Shown piece by piece: positions 27,200 to 35,713 of a stretch of 64,000 nt of DNA. The notes below the pieces were generated by a model, which was not told the DNA's origin, made no database searches, and saw nothing but the letters and a program-made list of their open reading frames with translations. The stretch is from Flavobacterium cutihirudinis (GTDB lineage: Bacteria; Bacteroidota; Bacteroidia; Flavobacteriales; Flavobacteriaceae), in contig NZ_QRDQ01000010.1 of NCBI RefSeq assembly GCF_003385895.1, positions 124,001-188,000 on the forward strand. Reading direction: 5' to 3'. Position numbers and translations under genes: made by a program. The stretch's first letter is position 1. Every line of letters starts with the position of its first letter.

Positions 27200-28783
27200 A
27201 TGAAAAAAGTATATATCTCACTTTTTCTGGTAATGAGTTCGCTGTCATTTGCACAGCGAACGGCCATTATCAGTACAGATAACGTAGTACAAACCATGGA
27301 TGGTTTTGGAGGTTCTGATGCATGGAGAACTCAATTTGTTGGGAAAAATTGGCCGGAGCAAAAGAAGAATGCGATTGCCGATTTACTTTTTAGCAAAGAA
27401 ATTGATGCGCAGGGAAATCCAAAAGGAATTGGGCTTTCGATCTGGAGATTCAATTTGGGAGCTGGAAGTACGGAACAAGGCGAAAACAGTAAGGTTTCTG
27501 ATGAATGGAGAAGAAGCGAATGTTTCCTGAATGCTGACGGAACTTACGATTTCTCAAAACAAGAAGGACAAAGATGGTTTTTGCAAGCCGCAAAAAAACG
27601 TGGAGTAGAGAAATTTTTAATCTTTACCAATAGTCCGCCGGTTTTTATGACAAACAACGGATTATCTTTTTCTTCTCAAAAGAATAAACTGAATCTAAAA
27701 GATGGTGCAATTCCAAAATTTGCCGATTTCTTAGTTCAAAGTATTCAAGGATTGGAGAAAAAAGAAGGGATAAAATTCGACTATGTAAGTCCGCTGAACG
27801 AACCGCAATGGGAATGGATGCCAAAACATGGCGATACCAATAGTCAGGAAGGAACTCCGGCAACCAATCAGGAAATTTTTGAAGTAACAAAAGCCCTTTC
27901 AGAAAAACTGAAAGCAAACAAAATGAGTACGGAAATTGTAATTGCAGAAGCCGCTCAGATTGATTATTTATATGAAAATGTAAATGCCGAAAATCGTGAT
28001 AATCAAATTGATTATTTCTTCGGAAAAACAAAAACAAACATTTCGAAACTTCCAAATGTAAAAAACGTGATTCTTGGACATAGTTATTTTACAACCTGGC
28101 CAATTGAAAGACAGGTTTTGAGCAGAAAACTTATTGCTGCAGAAATCAAAAAGAATCCGGGTTTAAAATATTGGCAGTCTGAATATTGCATTTTAGAAAA
28201 TCCGGGAGAAAATGAAATTCCGGGTGGTTCTGGTGGTGGAAGAGATTTAGGAATGCAGACTGCTTTGTTTGTTGCGCGCCTGATTCATAATGATATTGCT
28301 GTTGCAAATGCCGCTTCATGGCAATGGTGGACTTCTATTACTCGTGTTGATTATAAAGACGGTTTAATCTATTTGGATGACGGAAAAAGCAACGGCGGAA
28401 CAGAGCCAAATTATGTTAGAAATGACGGCGAATTTCACGATTCAAAATTACTTTGGGCTTTAGGAAATTATTCGCTTTTTGTACGTCCGGGAATGCTGAG
28501 AGTTGACGTTCCAAATCAAAATGAATTGGATGCTGCTAATGATGTAATGCTTACAGCTTACAAAGATGTTCAGAACAAAAAACTGATTGTAGTTGCAGTA
28601 AACTGTGGAAAATCAGCTCAAAAATACAAGTTCAATTTATCAAAAGGAACTTTAAAAAATAATGAATTCACACCTTACATAACTTCTGAAACTTCGAATT
28701 TAAAAAGAAGCAATGTTCAGAAAATTGATGATCTGGAAATTCCGGCAAGGTCAGTTGTGACGTTTGTAGGAGAGATGCTTTAG
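27200..28783 (+). CDS. GH30-type glycosidase 3, soluble periplasmic or secreted
   Basis: This third GH30 paralogue has 527 residues with a type I signal peptide (MSSLSFAQ, cut near residue 18) and no lipobox, so it should be free in the periplasm or secreted. The opening QTMDGFGGSDAWRT, acid/base Glu201 (SPLNEPQWEW) and nucleophile Glu328 (QSEYCILE) are intact, as is the beta-sandwich side domain to the end. It is more like paralogue 1 than paralogue 2 along NEIFEVTK and IHNDIAVANA stretches. It lies 182 bases behind paralogue 2, with two repeat families in the gap. A role on shorter oligosaccharides in the periplasm is likely, perhaps releasing mono- or disaccharides. Confidence 0.84.
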   Translation: MKKVYISLFLVMSSLSFAQRTAIISTDNVVQTMDGFGGSDAWRTQFVGKNWPEQKKNAIADLLFSKEIDAQGNPKGIGLSIWRFNLGAGSTEQGENSKVSDEWRRSECFLNADGTYDFSKQEGQRWFLQAAKKRGVEKFLIFTNSPPVFMTNNGLSFSSQKNKLNLKDGAIPKFADFLVQSIQGLEKKEGIKFDYVSPLNEPQWEWMPKHGDTNSQEGTPATNQEIFEVTKALSEKLKANKMSTEIVIAEAAQIDYLYENVNAENRDNQIDYFFGKTKTNISKLPNVKNVILGHSYFTTWPIERQVLSRKLIAAEIKKNPGLKYWQSEYCILENPGENEIPGGSGGGRDLGMQTALFVARLIHNDIAVANAASWQWWTSITRVDYKDGLIYLDDGKSNGGTEPNYVRNDGEFHDSKLLWALGNYSLFVRPGMLRVDVPNQNELDAANDVMLTAYKDVQNKKLIVVAVNCGKSAQKYKFNLSKGTLKNNEFTPYITSETSNLKRSNVQKIDDLEIPARSVVTFVGEML

Positions 28784-28785
28784 TG

Positions 28786-28938
28786 TTCAGTCTCAGTTTT
28801 CAGTCTCAGTTTTCAGTCTCAGTCTCAGTCTCAGTGGACAGTTAATCAGACTGAAAACTGAGACTAAAAACCGCGACTGAGACTGAAAACTGAGACTGAG
28901 ACTGAGACTGAGAACTGCGACTAAAAACCGCGACTAAA
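28786..28938. repeat. CAGTCT/AGACTG repeat cluster, copy 1
   Basis: Tandem CAGTCTCAGTTTT units (28787-28836) face an inverted run of AAAACTGAGACTG-type units (28850-28938), so the transcript can fold into a long imperfect stem. It starts within three bases of the GH30-3 stop. Related clusters are at 62270-62410 and 63597-63644. Confidence 0.85.
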
Positions 28939-28977
28939 AAAACTTGAAATAAAAAATTAACTAAAAATAAAAATATA

Positions 28978-31398
28978 GTGTTATCTAAAAAGACCTTACT
29001 CCCTGTTTTACTCTTTTCATGTTTGTCTGCAAGCAGTCAGATATCGTTTGGAGATTCGAAGAAAATTAATGACAACTGGAAGTTCAATCTTCAGGAAACT
29101 CCAGATGCAAAAAACACAAGTTTTGACGACAGTAAATGGCAATTGGTAAATGTGCCGCATGACTGGAGTGTAAAAGGACAATTGAGTCCAACATTGGCAA
29201 GTTGTACGGGTTATTTACCGGGCGGAATTGCATGGTACAGAAAATCAATAAATGTTCCGCAAAGCAAATCAGGAGAAAAAGTGTATTTGTATTTTGAAGG
29301 CGTTTACAACAGAAGCGAAGTTTTTATCAACGGACATTCATTAGGAAAACGTCCAAACGGATATATTTCTTTTGCTTATGATGCTACAGAATTTATAAAA
29401 TACGGTGGAGAAAACACGATTTCTGTACGAGTTGATCACAGCCAAAGTGCCGATTCAAGATGGTACACCGGTTCGGGAATTTATAGAAATGCATGGATCG
29501 TTTATGCAAATCCGGTTCATATTGCACAATGGGGCGTTTATGCGTATCCGGAAGTGAAAAAAGGAGCGGGAACCTTAAATGTTGAAGTAGATGTTGAAAA
29601 TGGTTCGGCTGCAAAATCATCGGTTACGGTAATTAATGAACTACTTTCTAAAGATGGAAAATCGGTTGCTAAATCTTCTTCTAAAGTAGATGTTGCTGCG
29701 AAGCAAACTGGAAAAGTTTCCGTTAAACTGAATGTTAAAAATCCGCAATTGTGGGATTTAGACAATCCAAATTTATATCAGCTTAAAACAACCGTTTTAA
29801 AAGACGGAAAAGAGATTGATAAAACGGTTACTCAAACTGGTTTCAGAAACTTCACATTCGATCCAAACAATGGTTTTGCCCTTAACGGAAAATGGATGAA
29901 AATGAAAGGAGTTTGTTTGCACCATGATGCAGGAGTTTTAGGATCTGCGGTTCCAAGAGAAGTTTGGAAAACAAGATTGAAAACATTGAAAGAAATCGGT
30001 GTAAATGCGATCCGTACAAGTCATAATCCACAAGCTCCTGATTTCTATGAACTTTGTGACGAATTAGGATTATTAGTTTTAAACGAAGCATACGACGAAT
30101 GGGAATTCCCAAAACGTAAATGGATGACAGGATGGAACGTAGGTATTCCTGAATTCCAAGGTTCATATGATATTTTTGCTGATTGGGCAGAAAAAGATTT
30201 AGAAGATTTTGTACGTCGTGATAGAAACCATCTTTCCGTATTTGGATGGAGTATTGGTAACGAAGTAGATTATCCAAATGATCCGTATTCGCATCCGGTT
30301 TTAGACAATGGAAAAGACGGTTTTGGACAAGCTGCTTATGGCGGATACAAAAAAGATGCACCAGATGCAATGCGTCTAGGAGCAATTGCAAAACGTTTGG
30401 TTGCTGCCGTTAAAAAATACGACAAATCTCGTCCAACGACAGCTGGTTTAGCTGGTGTTGCAATGTCGAATGAAACCGAATATCCAGGTGCTTTAGACAT
30501 AACGGGATACAATTACACGGAAAGCAAATACAAATCTGATCATGAGAAATATCCAAAAAGAGTAATTTACGGAAGTGAGAATGTTCACGATATGGAACCT
30601 TGGTTGGCTGTAAAAAACAACAAATATATTTTTGGTCAATTTTTATGGACAGGTATCGATTATCTTGGAGAATCTGGAAGTTGGCCTTCAAGAGGATTTT
30701 ACTCAGGGTTAGTAGATTTTGCTGGCGTAATCAAACCTCGTGGTTATTTCCGTCAGTCTTTATGGTCAGATAAACCAATGGCTTATTTAGGAACTTATCC
30801 ATTGAAAAATGATAAAGATATTTCTAAAGATGCATGGGCAATCTGGAATTACGAAGCGGGACAAAAAATCCGTGTAGTTTGTTATACCAATGCTGCAAAA
30901 GCGCGTTTGGAATTAAACGGAAAAGTTGTTGGCGAAACTAAATTATATGACGAAAAAACCGGAATTATCTATTGGGATATTCCTTTTGCTTCAGGAAAAC
31001 TGGAAGCAGTTGGTTTAGATAAAAACGATAAAGAAGTGAGCCGTTATGCAATCAATTCTACACAACAACCTGTTGAATTGACAATTGCTGAAAAAGACAT
31101 TACAATCAGCAAAGACAAAGGCGTGGCTAAAATTATGGTTCAGGTTAAAGATCAAAATGGTCTTCCGGTAATGCTTTCAGACAATGAAGTTACTTGTACC
31201 ATCACAGGTCCGGGAGTTTTATTAGGTCTTGAAGCAGGAAACAACAGCGACATGACAGATTATACAGATAATGTGCAAAGAGTATTCCACGGACATATTG
31301 CAGCTTATATTCAGGCAACTGGAGAAGCGCAACCAATTAAAGTTACTTTTACAAGTCAATGGTTGAAACCTGTTGAAATTACGATTAACGTAAAATAA
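28978..31398 (+). CDS. Glycoside hydrolase family 2 beta-galactosidase with DUF4982
   Basis: This 806-residue secreted enzyme starts at a GTG; the nearest in-frame stop is only 33 bases upstream and no ATG fits. A signal peptide ends near SASSQ (a lipobox-like LLFSC also occurs, so a lipoprotein is possible). Order: jelly-roll sugar-binding domain (about 40-185), Ig-like domain (190-290), TIM barrel (about 295-590) with acid/base Glu429 (WSIGNEVD) and nucleophile Glu534 (YGSEN), then DUF4982 (about 625-690) and a further Ig-like domain to the end. This arrangement is common in Bacteroidota exo-beta-galactosidases and would remove galactose from the ends of GH30 products. It follows the CAGTCT repeat and is closed by a strong hairpin terminator. 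Confidence 0.9.
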   Translation: MLSKKTLLPVLLFSCLSASSQISFGDSKKINDNWKFNLQETPDAKNTSFDDSKWQLVNVPHDWSVKGQLSPTLASCTGYLPGGIAWYRKSINVPQSKSGEKVYLYFEGVYNRSEVFINGHSLGKRPNGYISFAYDATEFIKYGGENTISVRVDHSQSADSRWYTGSGIYRNAWIVYANPVHIAQWGVYAYPEVKKGAGTLNVEVDVENGSAAKSSVTVINELLSKDGKSVAKSSSKVDVAAKQTGKVSVKLNVKNPQLWDLDNPNLYQLKTTVLKDGKEIDKTVTQTGFRNFTFDPNNGFALNGKWMKMKGVCLHHDAGVLGSAVPREVWKTRLKTLKEIGVNAIRTSHNPQAPDFYELCDELGLLVLNEAYDEWEFPKRKWMTGWNVGIPEFQGSYDIFADWAEKDLEDFVRRDRNHLSVFGWSIGNEVDYPNDPYSHPVLDNGKDGFGQAAYGGYKKDAPDAMRLGAIAKRLVAAVKKYDKSRPTTAGLAGVAMSNETEYPGALDITGYNYTESKYKSDHEKYPKRVIYGSENVHDMEPWLAVKNNKYIFGQFLWTGIDYLGESGSWPSRGFYSGLVDFAGVIKPRGYFRQSLWSDKPMAYLGTYPLKNDKDISKDAWAIWNYEAGQKIRVVCYTNAAKARLELNGKVVGETKLYDEKTGIIYWDIPFASGKLEAVGLDKNDKEVSRYAINSTQQPVELTIAEKDITISKDKGVAKIMVQVKDQNGLPVMLSDNEVTCTITGPGVLLGLEAGNNSDMTDYTDNVQRVFHGHIAAYIQATGEAQPIKVTFTSQWLKPVEITINVK

Positions 31399-31415
31399 TT
31401 TAAGATTTTTCAAAC

Positions 31416-31450
31416 CCGACAGGTTTTTAAAACCTGTCGGATTTAATTTA
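31416..31450 (+). terminator. Hairpin terminator after the GH2 gene
   Basis: CCGACAGGTTT (31416-31426) pairs perfectly with AAACCTGTCGG (31430-31440) over a 3-base loop and is followed by ATTTAATTTA. It is 18 bases past the stop. Confidence 0.75.
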
Positions 31451-31495
31451 GAATGTGAAACGATTGGTTTTCGTAAAGCATTAAATTAATCTTAA

Positions 31496-31665
31496 GTCCC
31501 GGAGGGACGATATATTTATAGATAATCGAATCTCAACGTATAAAACCCCATCGGGGTGATATTTTAAAGGGGGCAACAAAACTATTTATGTCGCTCCGCT
31601 GGAGCTTAGTTTACCTCACTAATATTACAGCTATAAATATTACACACCTATGGAGCTTTATTAGG
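31496..31665. repeat. Mosaic repeat of short GC-rich hairpins
   Basis: Three mini-hairpins lie in order: GTCCC-GGA-GGGAC (31496-31508), ACCCC-ATC-GGGGT (31545-31557) and GCTCC-GCT-GGAGC (31593-31605). A GGAGCTTTATTAGG end follows. The style matches dispersed intergenic repeats in this phylum, but only one copy is in the window. Confidence 0.5.
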
Positions 31666-31718
31666 AAAATGAAGTTGTTTCTTTAAAATAAAAAATTAAT
31701 TAGTTTTTTTAATGCCGG

Positions 31719-31787
31719 TTAACCTGTCTGTATTTTTGGTTTACAGGCAGGTTAATCGCATTTTACAAGTAAAGTTTATTATATTTG
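31719..31787 (+). promoter_or_regulatory. Promoter and candidate operator of the GH27-GH43 operon
   Basis: TTAACCTGTCTGTA (31719-31732) is inverted in TTACAGGCAGGTTAA (31741-31755), with one mismatch. TATATTTG at 31780-31787 matches the TAnnTTTG -7 consensus exactly, giving a start about 35 bases ahead of the ATG. No good -33 element is seen, which fits an activator-dependent promoter with the inverted repeat as its site. Confidence 0.5.
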
Positions 31788-31828
31788 AAGTGTAATTTTT
31801 ACATTTATTAACATCTAACCATATTATA

Positions 31829-33199
31829 ATGAAAATTAAGAATAAAATTACTCTGGTTATTGGAGTTGTTTTGGTATCAATTTCTTCCAATGCACAAAAC
31901 AAAATATTTCAGAAAGAAGAATTCAAAAAATGGGCTCAAACGCCTCCAATGGGTTGGAACAGCTGGGATTGTTACGGACCAACAGTAGAAGAACATGAAG
32001 TAAAAGCCAATGCCGATTATATGGCAAAAGAGCTTAAAAAATATGGTTGGGAATATATTATTGTTGATATCAGATGGTTTGTTGAAAATGATAAAGCAGG
32101 CGGTTACAATCAGACAGATCCTCGTTATGTAATGGATCAGTACGGAAGATATTTGCCAGCGGTAAACAGATTTCCTTCTGCAAAAGACGGACAAGGTTTT
32201 AAACCCTTAGCCGATTATGTACACAAAAAAGGATTGAAATTCGGAATCCATATCATGCGTGGAATTCCTAAAAAAGCGGTTGAAGATAAATTACCAATTA
32301 AAGGCGCAAATGGTGTTACCGCAGATCAAATTTATACAACAGCTTTGCAATGCGAATGGTTAAGAGATAACTATACTGTTTTGGCAGACAAACCTGGTGC
32401 GCAGGAATATTATGATTCTATTTTTGAATTGTACGCACAATGGGGAGTTGATTTTATTAAAATTGACGATTTGTCAAGACCATATCACGAAGCGGAAATC
32501 AACTTAATCAGAAACGCAATCGACAAATGCGGACGCAAAATTGTTCTAAGTACTTCTCCGGGTGAAACTCCAATCGAAGCGGCGGCACACGTTGCTTCAC
32601 ATGCTAATATGTGGAGAATGGTAGATGACGTTTGGGATACATGGCCGCACATAACACATTTGATGGATGTGGCTCAAAAATGGTATCCGCATATTGCACC
32701 GGGAACATGGCCAGATTGTGATATGATTCCGTTAGGACGTATTTCTATCAGAGGAGAACGTGGCGAAGACAGAATGACGCGTTTGACAAAAGATGAACAA
32801 TATACCTTAATTACGTTCTTTAATATTTTCAAATCGCCATTGTTTTTTGGTGGAGATTTGCCAAGTAATGACGCTTTTACGTTGTCTTTATTAACAAATA
32901 AAGAAGTAGTTAAAATGCATAACGAAAGCACAAATGTAAAACAGCTTTTCCAGAAAGACGGAAAAATTGCAGTGACTTCAAAAAATGCGAAAGACGGAAG
33001 TATTTATTTAGCTTTGTTTAACATCTCAGACAAAGCGACAGAAACTATTTCAGTTAATCTTTCAGATCTTGGAATTTCAGGTTCAGCAGAAGCTCTAAAT
33101 ATGTGGACAGGGGTAAAATCTAAGGTTTCTGGAACAACAATTTCTGCAGAATTAAAACCGCACAGTTCGATTCTGTATCAATTAAAAAGCAAAAAATAA
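31829..33199 (+). CDS. Glycoside hydrolase family 27 (alpha-galactosidase or beta-L-arabinopyranosidase)
   Basis: This 456-residue periplasmic enzyme has a signal peptide ending at SSNAQ. The GH27 barrel begins with the hallmark PPMGWNSWDCYG at about 38. The probable nucleophile is Asp213 in FIKIDD, and the probable acid/base is Asp267 in WRMVDDVWD. A short C-terminal antiparallel domain (about 375-456) holds FNISDKATETISV. Family 27 includes alpha-galactosidases, alpha-N-acetylgalactosaminidases and beta-L-arabinopyranosidases; the last would fit a type II arabinogalactan but cannot be told from the sequence alone. Its stop overlaps the start of the GH43 gene by one base (TAATG), so the pair is translationally coupled. 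Confidence 0.88.
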   Translation: MKIKNKITLVIGVVLVSISSNAQNKIFQKEEFKKWAQTPPMGWNSWDCYGPTVEEHEVKANADYMAKELKKYGWEYIIVDIRWFVENDKAGGYNQTDPRYVMDQYGRYLPAVNRFPSAKDGQGFKPLADYVHKKGLKFGIHIMRGIPKKAVEDKLPIKGANGVTADQIYTTALQCEWLRDNYTVLADKPGAQEYYDSIFELYAQWGVDFIKIDDLSRPYHEAEINLIRNAIDKCGRKIVLSTSPGETPIEAAAHVASHANMWRMVDDVWDTWPHITHLMDVAQKWYPHIAPGTWPDCDMIPLGRISIRGERGEDRMTRLTKDEQYTLITFFNIFKSPLFFGGDLPSNDAFTLSLLTNKEVVKMHNESTNVKQLFQKDGKIAVTSKNAKDGSIYLALFNISDKATETISVNLSDLGISGSAEALNMWTGVKSKVSGTTISAELKPHSSILYQLKSKK

Positions 33200-35139
33200 T
33201 GAAGAAAATACAATTTACGCTTGCACTATTTTTAGCAGTTTTTAATTTACTGCAAGCTCAAAATAATAATACAAAAGGGATTCCGCCAGTTATTGCTGAC
33301 AAAGATTTAACGGCTTATTTGTTTGTTTACTTCACGGGAAATTCTGTCGAAGAAGAAGCAGTTCGTTATGCCGTGAGTGCAGACGGTTATCATTATTATC
33401 ACTTAAATAATAACAAGCCTGTAATTGACAGCAAGGCAATCAGTTCTACGGGTGGTGTTCGTGATCCGCATATTTTGCGCGGAGAAGATGGCAAAACTTT
33501 TTATATGGTTTTGACGGATATGACTTCTTCAAAAGGATGGGACAGCAATCGTGCCATGATTTTGCTTAAAAGCACCGATTTGGTAAATTGGAAAAGTAGC
33601 GTCGTGAATATCCAAACGACTTTTCCCGGAAATGAAAATCTAAAACGTGTTTGGGCACCACAAACTATTTATGATGCAAAAGCCGGTAAATATTTAGTTT
33701 ACTTTAGTCTGCAATATGCCGGTGGGCCTGATAAAATTTACTACGCTTACGCGAATAAGGATTTCACAGCTCTGGAAAGTGCGCCAAAATTATTGTTTGT
33801 TCCAAAGTCGGAGCGCGCTTGCATTGACGGCGATATTATCGAAAAAGATGGTGTTTATCATCTTTTCTACAAAACTGAAACTGAAAAAGCCGGAATAAAA
33901 GTAGCCACGACAACCGATTTAACTTCTGGAAAATGGACAGAAAACGATAATTATCTGCAACAAACTAAAGATGGCGTTGAAGGTTCAAGTGTTTTCAAAC
34001 TCAACAATTCTGACGAATATATTTTGATGTATGATGTCTACACAAAAGGAAGATATGAGTTTACCAAAACAAAAGATTTAGAAAATTTCACGGTTATCAA
34101 TAATGATATTTCAATGGATTTTAATCCGCGTCACGGAACTATTTTGCCTATTACGCGCTCTGAATTAAAAAGAATTACGGCAAAATGGGGAACGCCGGAA
34201 AAATTTCCGAAAGTAAATAACAATCCGGTTTTAGAAGGTTATTACGCAGATCCTGAAATTTTATATTCAAACAAAACCAAAAAATATTACATCTATCCAA
34301 CAAGCGATGGTTTTGATGGTTGGTCGGGCTATTATTTCAAAACATTTTCATCTGATAATCTGGTAGACTGGAAAGACGAAGGAATTATTCTCGATCTTAA
34401 AAAAGATGTGACTTGGGCAAACAGAAATGCCTGGGCGCCATGTATTGTGGAGAAAAAGATAAAAGGAAAGTATAAATATTTCTATTATTTCACAGCGGCA
34501 CAGAAAGTGGGTGTCGCCGTTTCTGACAATCCAACCGGACCTTTTAAAGACAGCGGAAAAGCAATCGTAAGCACAAGACCTGAAGGAATTAAAGACGGTC
34601 AGGAAATCGATCCGGACGTTTTTACAGACCCAAAAACAGGAAAAAGTTATTTGTACTGGGGAAATATGTATATGGCTGTAGCCGAATTAAATCCGGATAT
34701 GGTTTCGTTAAAACCGGGAAGTACAAAGGTTATTGCAGTAAATGACAGTTACCGAGAGGGAACGTATGTAATTTACAGAAACGGAAAATATTACTTTTTC
34801 TGGAGCGAAGATGATACAAGAAGTCCAAATTACAAAGTGAGATACGGAATCTCAAATTCGCCAAGCGGACCGGTAGAAATCCCTGAAAACAATATCGTAA
34901 TTCAAGGACTTCCAAATCTCGGAATTCACGCAACGGGACATAATTCGGTTTTGCAAATTCCAAATAAAGATGAATGGTACATTACATATCACAGATTCTC
35001 TTATCCGACAGGAATAAAGATGGGCGATGCAGGAGGTTTTCACCGTGAAGTTTGTATGGATAAATTAGAATTTAATGCAGATGGAACAATCAAACAGGTA
35101 ACGCCTACGCATACTGGAATTGATGCGATAAAAAAATAA
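33199..35139 (+). CDS. Double-domain glycoside hydrolase family 43
   Basis: The 646-residue protein has a signal peptide ending near LLQAQ and two five-bladed beta-propeller domains of GH43. The first (about 30-320) shows VRDPHIL with the base Asp, an ACIDGDI block with the modulating Asp, and VEGSSVFK with the acid Glu. The second (about 335-640) shows YYADPEI with Asp351 as base, EIDPDVF with the modulating Asp and REGTYVIYR with the acid Glu. Both sites therefore look complete, so the enzyme may remove two different substituents, for example alpha-L-arabinofuranose and beta-linked galactose or xylose. The subfamilies were not determined. It is coupled to the GH27 gene and followed by a strong terminator. 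Confidence 0.88.
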   Translation: MKKIQFTLALFLAVFNLLQAQNNNTKGIPPVIADKDLTAYLFVYFTGNSVEEEAVRYAVSADGYHYYHLNNNKPVIDSKAISSTGGVRDPHILRGEDGKTFYMVLTDMTSSKGWDSNRAMILLKSTDLVNWKSSVVNIQTTFPGNENLKRVWAPQTIYDAKAGKYLVYFSLQYAGGPDKIYYAYANKDFTALESAPKLLFVPKSERACIDGDIIEKDGVYHLFYKTETEKAGIKVATTTDLTSGKWTENDNYLQQTKDGVEGSSVFKLNNSDEYILMYDVYTKGRYEFTKTKDLENFTVINNDISMDFNPRHGTILPITRSELKRITAKWGTPEKFPKVNNNPVLEGYYADPEILYSNKTKKYYIYPTSDGFDGWSGYYFKTFSSDNLVDWKDEGIILDLKKDVTWANRNAWAPCIVEKKIKGKYKYFYYFTAAQKVGVAVSDNPTGPFKDSGKAIVSTRPEGIKDGQEIDPDVFTDPKTGKSYLYWGNMYMAVAELNPDMVSLKPGSTKVIAVNDSYREGTYVIYRNGKYYFFWSEDDTRSPNYKVRYGISNSPSGPVEIPENNIVIQGLPNLGIHATGHNSVLQIPNKDEWYITYHRFSYPTGIKMGDAGGFHREVCMDKLEFNADGTIKQVTPTHTGIDAIKK

Positions 35140-35166
35140 ATTTTCAGCGTTTAATTTTTGGTCATA

Positions 35167-35207
35167 AAAAAAGGCTGTTTCTAATTATTTTAGAAACAGC
35201 CTTTTTT
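35167..35207. terminator. Bidirectional terminator
   Basis: A perfect 17-bp stem (35167-35183 with 35191-35207, AAAAAAGGCTGTTTCTA and its complement) with a 7-base loop carries A and T tails on either side. It serves the GH43 gene and the convergent YegP-like gene. Confidence 0.9.
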
Positions 35208-35224
35208 AGTATAAATAATAAGCC

Positions 35225-35557
35225 TTAAGCTGTCTGATCATCAGTTTCAGCATCTGGAGCGTTTTTCTTCACAGATTCGATTCCGTTTTCTCTAGCCGCA
35301 ACACTTTCGTACATTTCGCTAGTACCAATAATTTGTCCGTTGCTGGCTTTTAGATTGAAATATGGTTTTCCATTGCTGGATTCTTTTCTGTCAAAACGGC
35401 CATCATCTTGCGAATTTGTTTTCACAGATTCGATTCCGTTAGTAGCGGCAGCTTTAGTAGTATAACCTTCACTTGCTAAAATAGTCTGGCCATTTCCAGC
35501 TTTTAAATTGAATTGAAATTCTCCGTTTGTTCTTTTAGTAATTACAAATTTTCCCAT
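35225..35557 (-). CDS. YegP-like UPF0339 (DUF1508) protein, two repeats
   Basis: The 110-residue cytoplasmic protein consists of two tandem DUF1508 units. Unit one (about 1-50) has GEFQFNLKAGNGQTILASEGY and NGIESVKTNS; unit two (about 54-102) has KPYFNLKASNGQIIGTSEMY and NGIESVKKNAPD. This duplicated form is the classical YegP architecture, a small beta-alpha domain of unknown role often linked to stress responses. The tail after residue 100 is acidic (DAETDDQTA). It is a single gene with its own promoter, ending at the shared terminator, and unrelated to the PUL. Confidence 0.88.
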   Translation of the reverse strand: MGKFVITKRTNGEFQFNLKAGNGQTILASEGYTTKAAATNGIESVKTNSQDDGRFDRKESSNGKPYFNLKASNGQIIGTSEMYESVAARENGIESVKKNAPDAETDDQTA

Positions 35558-35713
35558 TTATCTTTTAATTAAGGTTAGGTAATATTTTTTTGCTAATTAT
35601 AAAAATACAAAACTTAGTAATACAAATCATACGTCAATTTGAAAAAATGATTATCTAAACAATAAATTATATTAAGGTTTTGATAATTGAATGAAGTCGC
35701 TTGAAAAAGAGAA

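Larger units (their letters stand above)
31399..31828. other. 430-base intergenic region: terminator, repeat, promoter
   Basis: The stretch holds a terminator (31416-31450), a repeat made of several small GC-rich hairpins (31496-31665), an inverted repeat (31719-31753) and a -7 element (31780-31787). No coding region is seen. It divides the GH2 gene from a separately transcribed GH27-GH43 pair. Confidence 0.6.

Noticed and set aside
28786..28938. Possible CRISPR array
   Set aside because: Units are 6-14 bases, directly joined without unique spacers, and no cas genes are near; it is a simple and inverted repeat.
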